From Planotetraspora kaengkrachanensis (lineage in GTDB: Bacteria > Actinomycetota > Actinomycetes > Streptosporangiales > Streptosporangiaceae), in contig NZ_BONV01000006.1 in assembly GCF_016862895.1 (NCBI RefSeq), forward strand, positions 62,001-126,000: a stretch of 64,000 nt of DNA, written 5' to 3'. Below are positions 24,427 to 31,236 of the stretch, one piece after another. Each line of letters begins with the position of its first letter. The stretch's first letter is position 1. The translations under genes were made by a program, and so were the position numbers. A model generated the notes under the pieces. The model searched no databases and was not told where the DNA came from. It worked only from the letters and a program-made list of their open reading frames with translations.

Positions 24427-24449
24427 TACTGTAAAAGAAGCCAGTTCTC
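24427..24449. promoter_or_regulatory. candidate operator between carotenoid oxygenase and tandem HxlR genes
   Basis: TACTGTAAAAGAA followed by GCCAGTTCTC lies in the 101-bp divergent gap. A closely similar sequence, TTCTGTAACAGAA followed by GTCAGGTTCTC, occurs at 25499-25522, just past the regulator gene. The second copy contains a perfect palindrome (TTCTGT-A-ACAGAA), suggesting a regulator-binding site of which this copy is a degenerate form. Confidence 0.45.
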
Positions 24450-24498
24450 AACGCCCTACCATGTGACCCCTCAGGGCGGACCGGTGCGGAGGTGCGGC

Positions 24499-25419
24499 AT
24501 GGGCATGGCCGGGGCGCCTTCCGGCGGCGTCGGGCAGGCACTGCTGGCGATCGGCGACCAGTGGGCGTTGCTGATCCTGCAGCGGGCCTTCCTCAAGCAC
24601 ACCCGGCGCTTCGCCGAGTGGCGCGACGAGCTGGCCGTGTCGGAATCGGTCCTGGCCGGGCGCCTGAAGGAACTGGTGGCCGCGGGCCTGCTCGAGCCGT
24701 CCCCGTACAAGGGGGAGGGGCGCGCCCGGACCGAGTATCTGCTGACCCCCCAAGCGCGCGAGCTGTGGACGTTCCTGATCGCGATCTGGTCGTGGGAGCG
24801 TGTGTGGGTCGACCGGCCTGAGGGTCTGCCCGACCTGGTGCACGAACGTTGCGCCAGGCGCGTCGGCGCAGAGCTCGGCTGCGCGGCGTGCGGGAAGGCA
24901 CCGCTGACCACGCGCGACACGCGGACCAGGGGAGGCGGGGCCGGTACGTTCGCTGACGTCGCCGTGCATCGGCTCCACCGGCGCACGGCCCGCGGCCACG
25001 CCGCCCGCGACCCTCTGTCCTACTTCCCCGAGACGCTGGAGATCCTGGGCGACCGATGGAGCACCGTTGTCATGGCGGCGGCGTTCCTCGGGGTGCGGCG
25101 GTTCACCGAGTTCGAGAGCCGCCTCGGCGTCGCCCCGTCGATCCTGAGCGACCGGCTGAGCCGCTTTCGCGAGCTGGGCGTCCTCGGCCGGCCCGAAGAT
25201 CCCGGCGGGAGCCGCGAATACCGGCTGACCGACAAGGGCAGGGCGTTCTTCCCGGTCTTCGCCTTCCTCGTCGACTGGGCCCAGCGCTGGTACGCCGGCC
25301 CGCCGGAATCCAAGATCACGATCATCCACTCGGCCTGCGAGAAGCCGTTGGTCCCGTTCCTGCGGTGCGGCGAATGCGGTGAGCGGCTGGTTCGCCAGGA
25401 GGTGCACTTCGACCTGTAG
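24499..25419 (+). CDS. tandem (duplicated) HxlR-type regulator with two Cys-pair modules
   Basis: 306 aa from ATG 24499, with CGGAGGTG upstream. Two HxlR winged-helix domains are fused: residues about 12-100 (LLAIGDQWALLILQRAFLKH ... RLKELVAAGLLEPSPYKGEG) and about 180-270 (LEILGDRWSTVVMAAAFLGV ... RLSRFRELGVLG). Each is followed by a short Cys module: CARRVGAELGCAACGKAPLT and CEKPLVPFLRCGECGERLVR. The single chain thus carries the equivalent of an HxlR dimer plus two CxxC knuckles that could bind zinc or sense redox state. Divergent from the carotenoid oxygenase operon, its likely target. Confidence 0.85.
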   Translation: MGMAGAPSGGVGQALLAIGDQWALLILQRAFLKHTRRFAEWRDELAVSESVLAGRLKELVAAGLLEPSPYKGEGRARTEYLLTPQARELWTFLIAIWSWERVWVDRPEGLPDLVHERCARRVGAELGCAACGKAPLTTRDTRTRGGGAGTFADVAVHRLHRRTARGHAARDPLSYFPETLEILGDRWSTVVMAAAFLGVRRFTEFESRLGVAPSILSDRLSRFRELGVLGRPEDPGGSREYRLTDKGRAFFPVFAFLVDWAQRWYAGPPESKITIIHSACEKPLVPFLRCGECGERLVRQEVHFDL

Positions 25420-25492
25420 CGGCCGGCGCTCCCCGGCATGGGCGGCCGGGGAGCCGCTCTGCGAAACCGCACCGGGTCCGGAAAGCCTCGGT

Positions 25493-25522
25493 GTCAGGTT
25501 CTGTAACAGAAGTCAGGTTCTC
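25493..25522. repeat. GTCAGGTTCT direct repeats flanking a palindrome
   Basis: GTCAGGTTCT occurs at 25493-25502 and 25512-25521, 19 bp apart; between them TTCTGTAACAGAA (25499-25511) is a perfect 13-bp palindrome. The block resembles 24427-24449 but lies between two convergent genes, where an operator is not expected. It may be a relic of a duplicated promoter or a second regulator site. Confidence 0.5.
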
Positions 25523-25541
25523 CGGCGCCTCGGTGGTCGGC

Positions 25542-26174
25542 TCATTCGCTCGAACGCCTGACCTTGAGCACGTTGTCCGTCCGCGTGGCGAGGCTCCCGT
25601 CGGGGGCGGTCTGCAGCCGCTCGTGTTCCTCGCAGAGCAGGACCTCCCACCGGCCGTCCGGGAGCCCGAGGGACTCCAGGACCTCCTCCGGCGTCGGAAG
25701 CACCACGTGGGCGTGGTCGTGCTCCCACGGGGGAGGCCCCGCGTGCCCGACGATCAGCAGCGTGCCCCCGGGCGCGACGGCGTCCGCGGCGTTCCTGAGG
25801 ATCCGCTCCCGCGGCATCTCCGTTGGCGAGTGCAGGAAATGGGCCGAGACGAGATCGAACTCCCCTGAGGGGAAGGACACGCCGAGGTCGTGGTGCCGCC
25901 AGTCGACGAGGTCGGCGACCCCCTCGGCCTCCGCCTGCCGGGCGGCACGGTCGAGGACGACGCGGGAGACGTCCGTCGCGGTCACGCGCCACCCCTGACG
26001 GGCGAGCCAGATGGCGTCGGCTCCCTCGCCGCATCCGAGGTCCAGGGCTCGGCCCGGTTCGAGTCCGGTGACCTCGCGGACCAGGATGACGTTGGGATTC
26101 CCGCTCCAGATCCGCCCGGCTCCGCCGTAGCGGGCGTCCCAGAACTCCTCGCTCGACATGGTGTCCTCCGTCAT
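25542..26174 (-). CDS. class I SAM-dependent methyltransferase
   Basis: 210 aa from ATG 26174 (MTEDTMSSEEFWDARYGGAG); the second ATG at 26159 has a closer GGAGG and is an equally good start. SAM-binding motif I is ALDLGCGEGADAIWLARQGW; motif II VTATDVSR and PGGTLLIVGH follow. The FWDARYGGAGRIWSGNPN N-terminus is typical of a family of small actinobacterial methyltransferases related to tellurite/thiopurine methyltransferases. The substrate is not predictable. It is divergent from the XRE-cupin regulator at 26273, which may control it. Confidence 0.82.
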   Translation of the reverse strand: MTEDTMSSEEFWDARYGGAGRIWSGNPNVILVREVTGLEPGRALDLGCGEGADAIWLARQGWRVTATDVSRVVLDRAARQAEAEGVADLVDWRHHDLGVSFPSGEFDLVSAHFLHSPTEMPRERILRNAADAVAPGGTLLIVGHAGPPPWEHDHAHVVLPTPEEVLESLGLPDGRWEVLLCEEHERLQTAPDGSLATRTDNVLKVRRSSE

Positions 26175-26236
26175 CGCCGTCCGTCCTCCTGTGCGTCGTG
26201 CCGATGAATACGCATGCTGCTGCCGTACGCCGCCAG

Positions 26237-26267
26237 TTGACAAACTTCGTTGCCGGACCGGCAAATA
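26237..26267 (+). promoter_or_regulatory. promoter with a perfect palindrome between -35 and -10 (XRE-cupin gene)
   Basis: A consensus -35 TTGACA (26237-26242) is followed by the perfect palindrome TTGCCGG-A-CCGGCAA (26250-26264), then an AAATA-type -10 about 19 bp from the -35. Transcription would begin about at ATG 26273, so the mRNA may be leaderless. A palindrome in the spacer is a classic repressor site; the adjacent XRE-cupin protein is the natural candidate. Confidence 0.55.
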
Positions 26268-26272
26268 GAGGG

Positions 26273-26872
26273 ATGGCAGACGAACTCGCGAGCGTGCTGA
26301 CCGCGGTCGGCCCCAGGCTGCGGGCCCTCCGGCGGGAACGGGACACCACCCTCGCCCAGCTGAGCGAGACGACCGGCATCTCGCTCAGCACGCTGTCCCG
26401 CCTCGAGTCCGGGCAGCGCAAGCCGACGCTCGAGCTCCTGCTGCCCCTGGCCAGGGCGTACGGCGTGCAACTGGACGAGCTGGTCGGCGCGCCGATGACC
26501 GGCGACCCCCGCGTCCACATGCGTCCCTTCACCCGGCACGGCAGGACCTTCGTGCCGCTGACCCGCCACTTCGGCGGGCTGCACGCCTACAAGGCGATCA
26601 TCCCCGCCGGATGCGGGGAGCCGGGGGAGCCGGAACAGGAGCTGGAACAGAAGGTCCACGAAGGCTACGAGTGGCTCTACGTGCTCTCCGGCCGGCTGCG
26701 GCTGGTCCTGGGCGAGCACGACCTCGTCCTCACCGCGGGGGAGGCCGCCGAGTTCGACACCCGCACGCCGCACGCGTTCGCCAACGCCGGGCCGCGGCCG
26801 GTCGAGGTCCTCATGCTGTTCGGCCCCCAGGGGGAGCGGCTGCACGTACGGGCCCGCCCCAAGAGCTCCTGA
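26273..26872 (+). CDS. XRE-cupin transcriptional regulator
   Basis: 199 aa from ATG 26273 (MADELASVLTAVGPRLRALR). An in-frame upstream start at 26198 is rejected because it lies before the promoter. The HTH_XRE domain covers residues about 10-70 (RDTTLAQLSETTGISLSTLS, RLESGQRKPTLELLLPLARA). The C-terminal cupin_2 barrel is read as VHEGYEWLYVLSGRLRLVLG followed by AGEAAEFDTRTPHAFANAG. Such proteins bind a small ligand in the cupin. It is divergent from the methyltransferase at 25542-26174. Residues HFGGLHAYKAIIP link the two domains. Confidence 0.87.
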   Translation: MADELASVLTAVGPRLRALRRERDTTLAQLSETTGISLSTLSRLESGQRKPTLELLLPLARAYGVQLDELVGAPMTGDPRVHMRPFTRHGRTFVPLTRHFGGLHAYKAIIPAGCGEPGEPEQELEQKVHEGYEWLYVLSGRLRLVLGEHDLVLTAGEAAEFDTRTPHAFANAGPRPVEVLMLFGPQGERLHVRARPKSS

Positions 26873-26967
26873 CAGGCGAGAGGCCGCCCGGCGACGACGG
26901 CCGGCGGCGGGACGCCCACACCCTCGCACGCGACGCGCACCGGAGCCGGCGAACGTACCATCGCGAC

Positions 26968-27024
26968 ATGGCGATCACGGATGAGGTGGTGGTGGTCGGC
27001 GCAGGCGCGAGCGGGCTGAGCTGA
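26968..27024 (+). pseudogene. 18-codon stub of a FAD/NAD(P)-binding oxidoreductase gene
   Basis: ATG 26968 encodes MAITDEVVVVGAGASGLS and stops at TGA. The GxGxxG dinucleotide-binding motif comes at the exact distance from the start seen in flavin monooxygenases and amine oxidases, but the rest of the gene is gone. No continuation is visible in other frames before DedA at 27197. This looks like a deletion scar. The rest of the 324-bp gap (26873-27196) holds nothing I can name. Confidence 0.55.
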
Positions 27025-27196
27025 GCGAGCGGATACTTGAGCGGCCACGCCGCCCGCGAGCCCGCCCTGAGCGCCCCCGACATGCGGTCCCGTGCCGGGG
27101 GTGTGGTTTTCCGCACCCCCGGCGTTCCGGTCATCCGTCGGGGGTCCGGCGGGCGGCCACATGGTCCACGTGTCCGGGCGCTCATAGGTTCGTCTC

Positions 27197-27835
27197 ATGA
27201 ACGCAGCTGATCTCGAGGGAGCCACCGGATGGGCGATCGGACTGATGGAGGGGTTCGGAGCGCCGGGTGCCGGTCTGGCGATCGCCCTGGAGAATCTCTT
27301 CCCCCCTCTGCCCAGTGAGGTGATCCTGCCGCTGGCCGGCTTCACCGCCAGCAGAGGCGACATGAGCCTCGTCGCCGCCCTGTGCTGGACGACCCTGGGA
27401 TCGGTGATCGGAGCCCTGGCCCTCTACTGGGTCGGCGCGCTGCTCGGCCGGGACCGTACGGTGGCCATCGCGGCGAGGCTTCCCCTCGTCAAGGTGAGCG
27501 ACATAGAGAAGGCGGAGGCGTGGTTCGCCCGGCACGGCACGAAGACGGTGTTCTTCGGACGCATGATCCCGCTGTTCCGCAGTCTCATCTCGGTTCCCGC
27601 GGGGGTCGAGCGCATGCCGCTGGGCACCTTCCTCGGCCTCACTCTCTCCGGGAGCCTCATCTGGAACACGATCTTCGTGATGGCGGGATACCTGCTCGGC
27701 GAGAGCTGGCCTCTGGTGGAGCAGTACGTGGGTGTCCTGTCCAAGGTCGTCGTCGTGGCGGTGGTCGTGGCGGTCGTCTGCTTCGTCGCCGTACGGCTCC
27801 GCGAGCGGCCCCGGGCGGGCAGGCACGCCCGGTGA
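27197..27835 (+). CDS. DedA/SNARE-associated family membrane protein
   Basis: 212 aa. Family hallmarks are LENLFPPLPSEVILPLAGFT (the E-NxxPPLPSE motif), FARHGTKTVFFGRMIPLFRS (the FxxR-P motif) and a final hydrophobic segment VVVVAVVVAVVCFVAVRL. DedA proteins are polytopic proteins linked to phospholipid (undecaprenyl phosphate or PE) flipping and membrane homeostasis. It is followed 51 bp later by a histidine kinase gene on the same strand and may share its transcript. Confidence 0.9.
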   Translation: MNAADLEGATGWAIGLMEGFGAPGAGLAIALENLFPPLPSEVILPLAGFTASRGDMSLVAALCWTTLGSVIGALALYWVGALLGRDRTVAIAARLPLVKVSDIEKAEAWFARHGTKTVFFGRMIPLFRSLISVPAGVERMPLGTFLGLTLSGSLIWNTIFVMAGYLLGESWPLVEQYVGVLSKVVVVAVVVAVVCFVAVRLRERPRAGRHAR

Positions 27836-27886
27836 CCCACACCGGGGACAGCGTGCGCGGGACGACCACCGGGCACCGGATCGTCC

Positions 27887-29059
27887 ATGTCTGAGCAACC
27901 GGAACGCGTGATCACGCGGGTGACACGGGCGGGGCGGGTGCTGGCGGCGCTCGTCCTGGGGACGCTGACCGCCGCGGTCGAGATGGTGTTCCTCCTCGTG
28001 GCCGGTCCCGTCCTGCTCGTGTCGCTCGTCCATCGGCGGCGGGGCCCCGCGCCCGCGCGGTTCGTGCTCCTCGCCGCCGGCGGGCTGGCCGAACTGGAGG
28101 TCCGCCGCCTCGGCCTGTTCGGCGGCCCGGTCGTCTCCGAACGCCGAGGCAGCCGGGTGATCGCCTACCTCGCCGTCCGATGGCTCGTCGGCGTGCTGGG
28201 CGGGCTGGTGCTGTTCCTGCTCGGCCTCGGCGCCGCCACCGCGGTGACGCTCGTGGTGGGCTGGTCGCGGGGACAGAACCCGGACGGCATCCCGCCCACC
28301 CCCTGGATCGTGGCCTACCTCGCCATCGCCGGGGCGGTCATGCTCTTCCTCGACATCATGGGCATCGTCGGGGTCGCGGCCCTGGAAGTGGGGATCGCGC
28401 GGCGCTTCCTCGGCCCGAGCTCCACGGAGGCGCTGGAGCGGCGCGTCGCCGAACTGGCCGAGAGCCGGGCCGGCATCGTCGCCGTGGTCGACCAGGAGCG
28501 GCGCAGGATCGAACGGGATCTCCACGACGGCGTCCAGCAGCGACTCGTCGCCCTCGCCCTCCTGATCGGCCGGGCCCGCCGGGGCCGTTCGCAGGAGAAC
28601 CTGGACGACCTCCTCCGCCAGGCCCAGCAGGAGGCGCAGGAGGCCCTGAGCGAGCTGCGCGAGGTGGCCTGGCGGATCTACCCGACCGGACTCGACTCGC
28701 TCGGCCTGCACGACGCGCTGTCGGCAGTCGCGGGACGTGCGGGCGTCCCGGTCACCGTCCGGTACGGTCTGGCCCGGCGGCCCGCGGGCATGGTCGAGAC
28801 CGCCGCCTACTTCGTCGTACGGGAGGCCGTGACCAACGCGGCCAAGCATTCGGGAGCGGGGGAGGTCGTCGTCGAGATCGAGGAGGAGGGCGAGATGATC
28901 GTCGTGCGGGTGCGGGACGACGGGTCAGGCGGCGCCGACCCGTCCGGCGGCGGACTGTCCGGGCTGGCCCGCAGGGTCGCCGCGCTCGACGGGCGCCTCA
29001 CCGTGGACAGCCCCCCGAGCGGCCCGACGACCATCACCGCGGAGTTCCCATGCGGTTGA
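27887..29059 (+). CDS. NarL-type sensor histidine kinase
   Basis: 390 aa. The N-terminal half has about four membrane segments: residues about 18-45, 88-108, 135-160 and 165-180. The HisKA_3 dimerisation helix RRRIERDLHDGVQQRLVALA carries the phospho-acceptor His near residue 211. HATPase motifs are VVREAVTNAAKHSGAG and VRVRDDGSGGADPSGGGLSG. It autophosphorylates and passes phosphate to the response regulator whose ATG (29050) lies 10 bp inside the 3' end of this gene. The signal is unknown; DedA just upstream hints at a membrane-stress role, which is inference. Confidence 0.9.
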   Translation: MSEQPERVITRVTRAGRVLAALVLGTLTAAVEMVFLLVAGPVLLVSLVHRRRGPAPARFVLLAAGGLAELEVRRLGLFGGPVVSERRGSRVIAYLAVRWLVGVLGGLVLFLLGLGAATAVTLVVGWSRGQNPDGIPPTPWIVAYLAIAGAVMLFLDIMGIVGVAALEVGIARRFLGPSSTEALERRVAELAESRAGIVAVVDQERRRIERDLHDGVQQRLVALALLIGRARRGRSQENLDDLLRQAQQEAQEALSELREVAWRIYPTGLDSLGLHDALSAVAGRAGVPVTVRYGLARRPAGMVETAAYFVVREAVTNAAKHSGAGEVVVEIEEEGEMIVVRVRDDGSGGADPSGGGLSGLARRVAALDGRLTVDSPPSGPTTITAEFPCG

Positions 29060-29694
29060 TCCTGGCCGAGGACTCGACGTTGCTCCGCGAAGGGCTGGTC
29101 CGGCTGCTCGAGGAGGAGGGCCACGAGGTCGTCGCCGCGGTGGGCGACGGCCAGGCACTGCTCGACGCCGTCGGCACGCACACCCCGGACCTGGTGGTCG
29201 TGGACGTCCGCATGCCGCCGACGCACACCGACGAGGGGCTGCGGGCCGCGCTGGAGATCCGGCGGCGCCTGCCGGGCGTCGCCGTGCTGGTGCTCTCCCA
29301 GTACGTGGAGAAGCGCTACGCCACGGAGCTGATCACCGCGGACAACGCGGGCGTGGGATACCTGCTGAAGGACCGGGTCGCCCAGATCGGCGAGTTCATG
29401 GACGCGCTGGAACGGGTCGGGGCGGGAGGCGCGGCCTTCGATCCGGAGGTGGTGCGGCAGCTCCTGGCCAGGACGACCCACACCGACCCACTGAGCCACC
29501 TGACGCCGCGGGAGAGGGAGGTGCTCGACGCGATGGCACAGGGCTACACGAACGCGTCCATCGCCGAACTCCTCCACGTCTCCCAGAGCGCCGTGGAAAA
29601 GCACATCAGCGCGATCTTCGACAAGCTCGACCTGTCGCACATCTCGGGGTACAGCCTGCGCGTGCTCGCCGTCCTGCGCTATCTCGGCAGCTGA
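29050..29694 (+). CDS. NarL/LuxR-type response regulator
   Basis: 214 aa, MRLILAEDSTLLREGLVRLL. The receiver domain has the acidic pair at Glu7-Asp8, phospho-acceptor Asp52 (VVVDVRMPPTHTDEG) and Lys in GYLLKDRV. The LuxR HTH is LTPREREVLDAMAQGYTNAS then IAELLHVSQSAVEKHISAIF. It overlaps the kinase gene by 10 bp, so expression is coupled. The PTHTDEG loop after the phospho-site is typical of this actinobacterial regulator subgroup. Confidence 0.92.
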   Translation: MRLILAEDSTLLREGLVRLLEEEGHEVVAAVGDGQALLDAVGTHTPDLVVVDVRMPPTHTDEGLRAALEIRRRLPGVAVLVLSQYVEKRYATELITADNAGVGYLLKDRVAQIGEFMDALERVGAGGAAFDPEVVRQLLARTTHTDPLSHLTPREREVLDAMAQGYTNASIAELLHVSQSAVEKHISAIFDKLDLSHISGYSLRVLAVLRYLGS

Positions 29695-29705
29695 CGGCCG
29701 GCCTC

Positions 29706-29753
29706 CTGCCTCCGCCCGGCGGGGGCGGTGCACCCGAGCTCGGGCGGAGGCAG
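29706..29753. terminator. inverted repeat between convergent response-regulator and TerC genes
   Basis: CTGCCTCCGC (29706-29715) and GCGGAGGCAG (29744-29753) are perfect 10-bp inverted repeats enclosing a GC-rich 28-bp loop with its own short complementary stretches. Lying 12 bp past the response regulator stop, it is a likely bidirectional terminator. Confidence 0.5.
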
Positions 29754-29816
29754 AGGCCGCGGGTCAGCGCGGTGCGCCACCCAGCGGAGGCAGGGGCCGC
29801 GGGTCAGTGCGGCGCG
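29744..29816. repeat. 33-bp direct repeat over the TerC stop codon
   Basis: Two copies of a 33-bp sequence beginning GCGGAGGCAG lie at 29744-29776 and 29784-29816, with about 30 identical positions. The second copy includes the TerC stop codon (29804-29806); the first sits just beyond it. It looks like a local tandem duplication of the gene end. Confidence 0.6.
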
Positions 29817-30880
29817 TTGCCTGCCACCTCGGGCGCGGGCGGCTCGGCCTCGACGGCGGGGGTCCCGCCTTCGGCGGCGGGGGTCCCGCTGCCCTCTCGG
29901 TCGTCCCGCCTGGACTTGTGGAGGCTGGCCAGCGTGGTCACGGCGAGCACCGACACGATGACGCCGAGGGAGACCCAGTTGTTGATCTCGGGCACCCAGG
30001 TGACGTGCTCGCCGCCGTTGATGAACGGCAACTCGTTCTCGTGCAGGGCGTGCAGCACCAGCTTCGCGCCGATGAAGCCGAGGATGACCGCCAGGCCGTG
30101 GGACAGGTAGACCAGCTTCTCCACGAGCCCGCCGAGCAGGAAGTAGAGCTGCCTGAGCCCCATCAGGGCGAACGCGTTGGCGGCGAAGACCAGGAAGGCG
30201 TCCTGGGTGATGCCGAAGATGGCCGGGATGGAGTCGACGGCGAAGACGAGGTCCGCCCCGCCGATGGCGACGATGACGATGAACATCGGGGTCGCCCAGC
30301 GGCGGCCGTCCCGCTTGATCGTCAGGTGTGACCCGTGGTAGTCGTCCGTCACCGGGAACAGCTTGCGCACCAGCCGGACGAGGCCCCCGTTGGGGTCGTA
30401 CTCCTCGGACTCCTGCTTGTCGGTGGCGAACTTCCAGGCGGTGTAGATGAGGATCCCGCCGAAGATCCAGAAGATCCAGCTGAAGTTCTGGACGGCCTGG
30501 GCGCCCACGGCGATGAACACGCCGCGCATGACGAGCGCCATCATGATCCCGATGAGCAGCACCCGGTGCTGGTGGATCGCGGGCACCGCGAAGTTCGCCA
30601 TGATGATCATGAAGATGAAGAGGTTGTCGACGCTCAGCGAATACTCGGTGATGTATCCGGTGGCGAACGCGGCCGCCTGGTCGCTGCCTCCGAAGATCCA
30701 GACACCGACGCCGAACGCCACGGCGCAGCCGATGTAGAACACGACCCACTTCGCCGCTTCACGCACGGTGATCTTGTGGGGTTTCCGGTCCACCACGACG
30801 AGGTCGAGCAGGATCAGGGCGAGCAGACCGGCGAGGGCGGCGGCCCAGACCCAAGCGGGCACGGACATAGGTGGTGGCAT
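29804..30880 (-). CDS. TerC-family membrane protein, probable Mn2+ exporter
   Basis: 358 aa from ATG 30880 (MPPPMSVPAWVWAAALAG), with GTCGGAGG 7 nt upstream. The protein has about nine membrane segments and the family motifs SLSVDNLFIFMIIMANFAVP, HRVLLIGIMMALVMRGVFIA and GGADLVFAVDSIPAIFGITQ, whose acidic residues coordinate metal. The Pro/Glu-rich C-terminal tail is cytoplasmic. TerC/Alx/MeeY-type proteins export Mn2+, often to metallate secreted enzymes or avoid Mn2+ stress. The upstream yybP-ykoY riboswitch strongly supports a manganese role over tellurite resistance. Confidence 0.9.
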   Translation of the reverse strand: MPPPMSVPAWVWAAALAGLLALILLDLVVVDRKPHKITVREAAKWVVFYIGCAVAFGVGVWIFGGSDQAAAFATGYITEYSLSVDNLFIFMIIMANFAVPAIHQHRVLLIGIMMALVMRGVFIAVGAQAVQNFSWIFWIFGGILIYTAWKFATDKQESEEYDPNGGLVRLVRKLFPVTDDYHGSHLTIKRDGRRWATPMFIVIVAIGGADLVFAVDSIPAIFGITQDAFLVFAANAFALMGLRQLYFLLGGLVEKLVYLSHGLAVILGFIGAKLVLHALHENELPFINGGEHVTWVPEINNWVSLGVIVSVLAVTTLASLHKSRRDDREGSGTPAAEGGTPAVEAEPPAPEVAGNAPH

Positions 30881-30887
30881 GCGTGAT

Positions 30888-31012
30888 CCTCCGACTGGGC
30901 GTTTGGTACGTCTGTCGGAGGTCTTCTCCGCTCGCCTCATGCGAGCCGACCGCGCCGGGACGTGACAGTCCGTGATGACGACGGGCCGCGAAGGAGTACT
31001 CCCCTCCAATGT
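30888..31012 (-). promoter_or_regulatory. yybP-ykoY (Mn2+) riboswitch with sequestrable Shine-Dalgarno, upstream of terC
   Basis: On the minus strand the leader begins TTGGAGGGGAGTACTCC (near 31009), then GTCGTCATCACGG, and closes with GACCTCCGACA (ends near 30913). GGGGAGTA and GACCTCC are the conserved loop and closing elements of the yybP-ykoY aptamer; TTGGAGG pairs with CCTCCGA to form P1. The same 3' strand CCTCCGAC is perfectly complementary to the ribosome binding site GTCGGAGG (30895-30888). This gives a simple model: without Mn2+ the CCTCCGAC strand masks the ribosome site; with Mn2+ it is held in P1 and translation is on. TerC-family genes are known targets of this riboswitch class. 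Confidence 0.82.
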
Positions 31013-31103
31013 CTCGCGCCTATTTTCTCCGTAACACGCGGCGCAGGTCAAGGCAGGCGGACACGGTGTGCCCGTCGCCGACCACGGTGCGTGGCCGAAA
31101 GTG

Positions 31104-31236
31104 CCGGTCAGAGCGGTCGGAAGGCCCCGGTCGGAGCCGCGGGAACGCGCCGGTCCGAGCGGCCGGTCCCCCGGTCACGAGCGGCCGGTCCCCCGGTCCG
31201 AGCGGTCGGAACGCGCCGGTCCGGGGGACCGGCGCG
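31104..31236. repeat. imperfect 21-23-bp tandem repeats (six units)
   Basis: Units beginning CCGGTC start at 31104, 31127, 31150, 31171, 31193 and 31216, so the period is 21-23 bp. A typical unit is CCGGTCCGAGCGGTCGG plus a few variable bases. The array lies between the TerC riboswitch and the 3' end of the MurG-like gene. No coding function is apparent; the last unit becomes one arm of a hairpin. Confidence 0.65.
31212..31236 (-). terminator. perfect GC hairpin at the 3' end of the MurG-like gene
   Basis: CGCGCCGGTC (31212-31221) and GACCGGCGCG (31227-31236) form a perfect 10-bp stem with a 5-nt loop, immediately after the stop codon at 31237-31239 on the minus strand. There is no U-tract, as often in actinobacteria. 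Confidence 0.65.

Noticed and set aside
27182-28849. 555-residue ORF on the minus strand
   Set aside because: It is antisense to DedA and the sensor kinase and is low-complexity (Gly/Asp/His/Arg).
29804-30880. Tellurite resistance gene
   Set aside because: TerC-family membership alone does not show tellurite resistance; the Mn2+ riboswitch upstream and lack of other ter genes favour manganese export.
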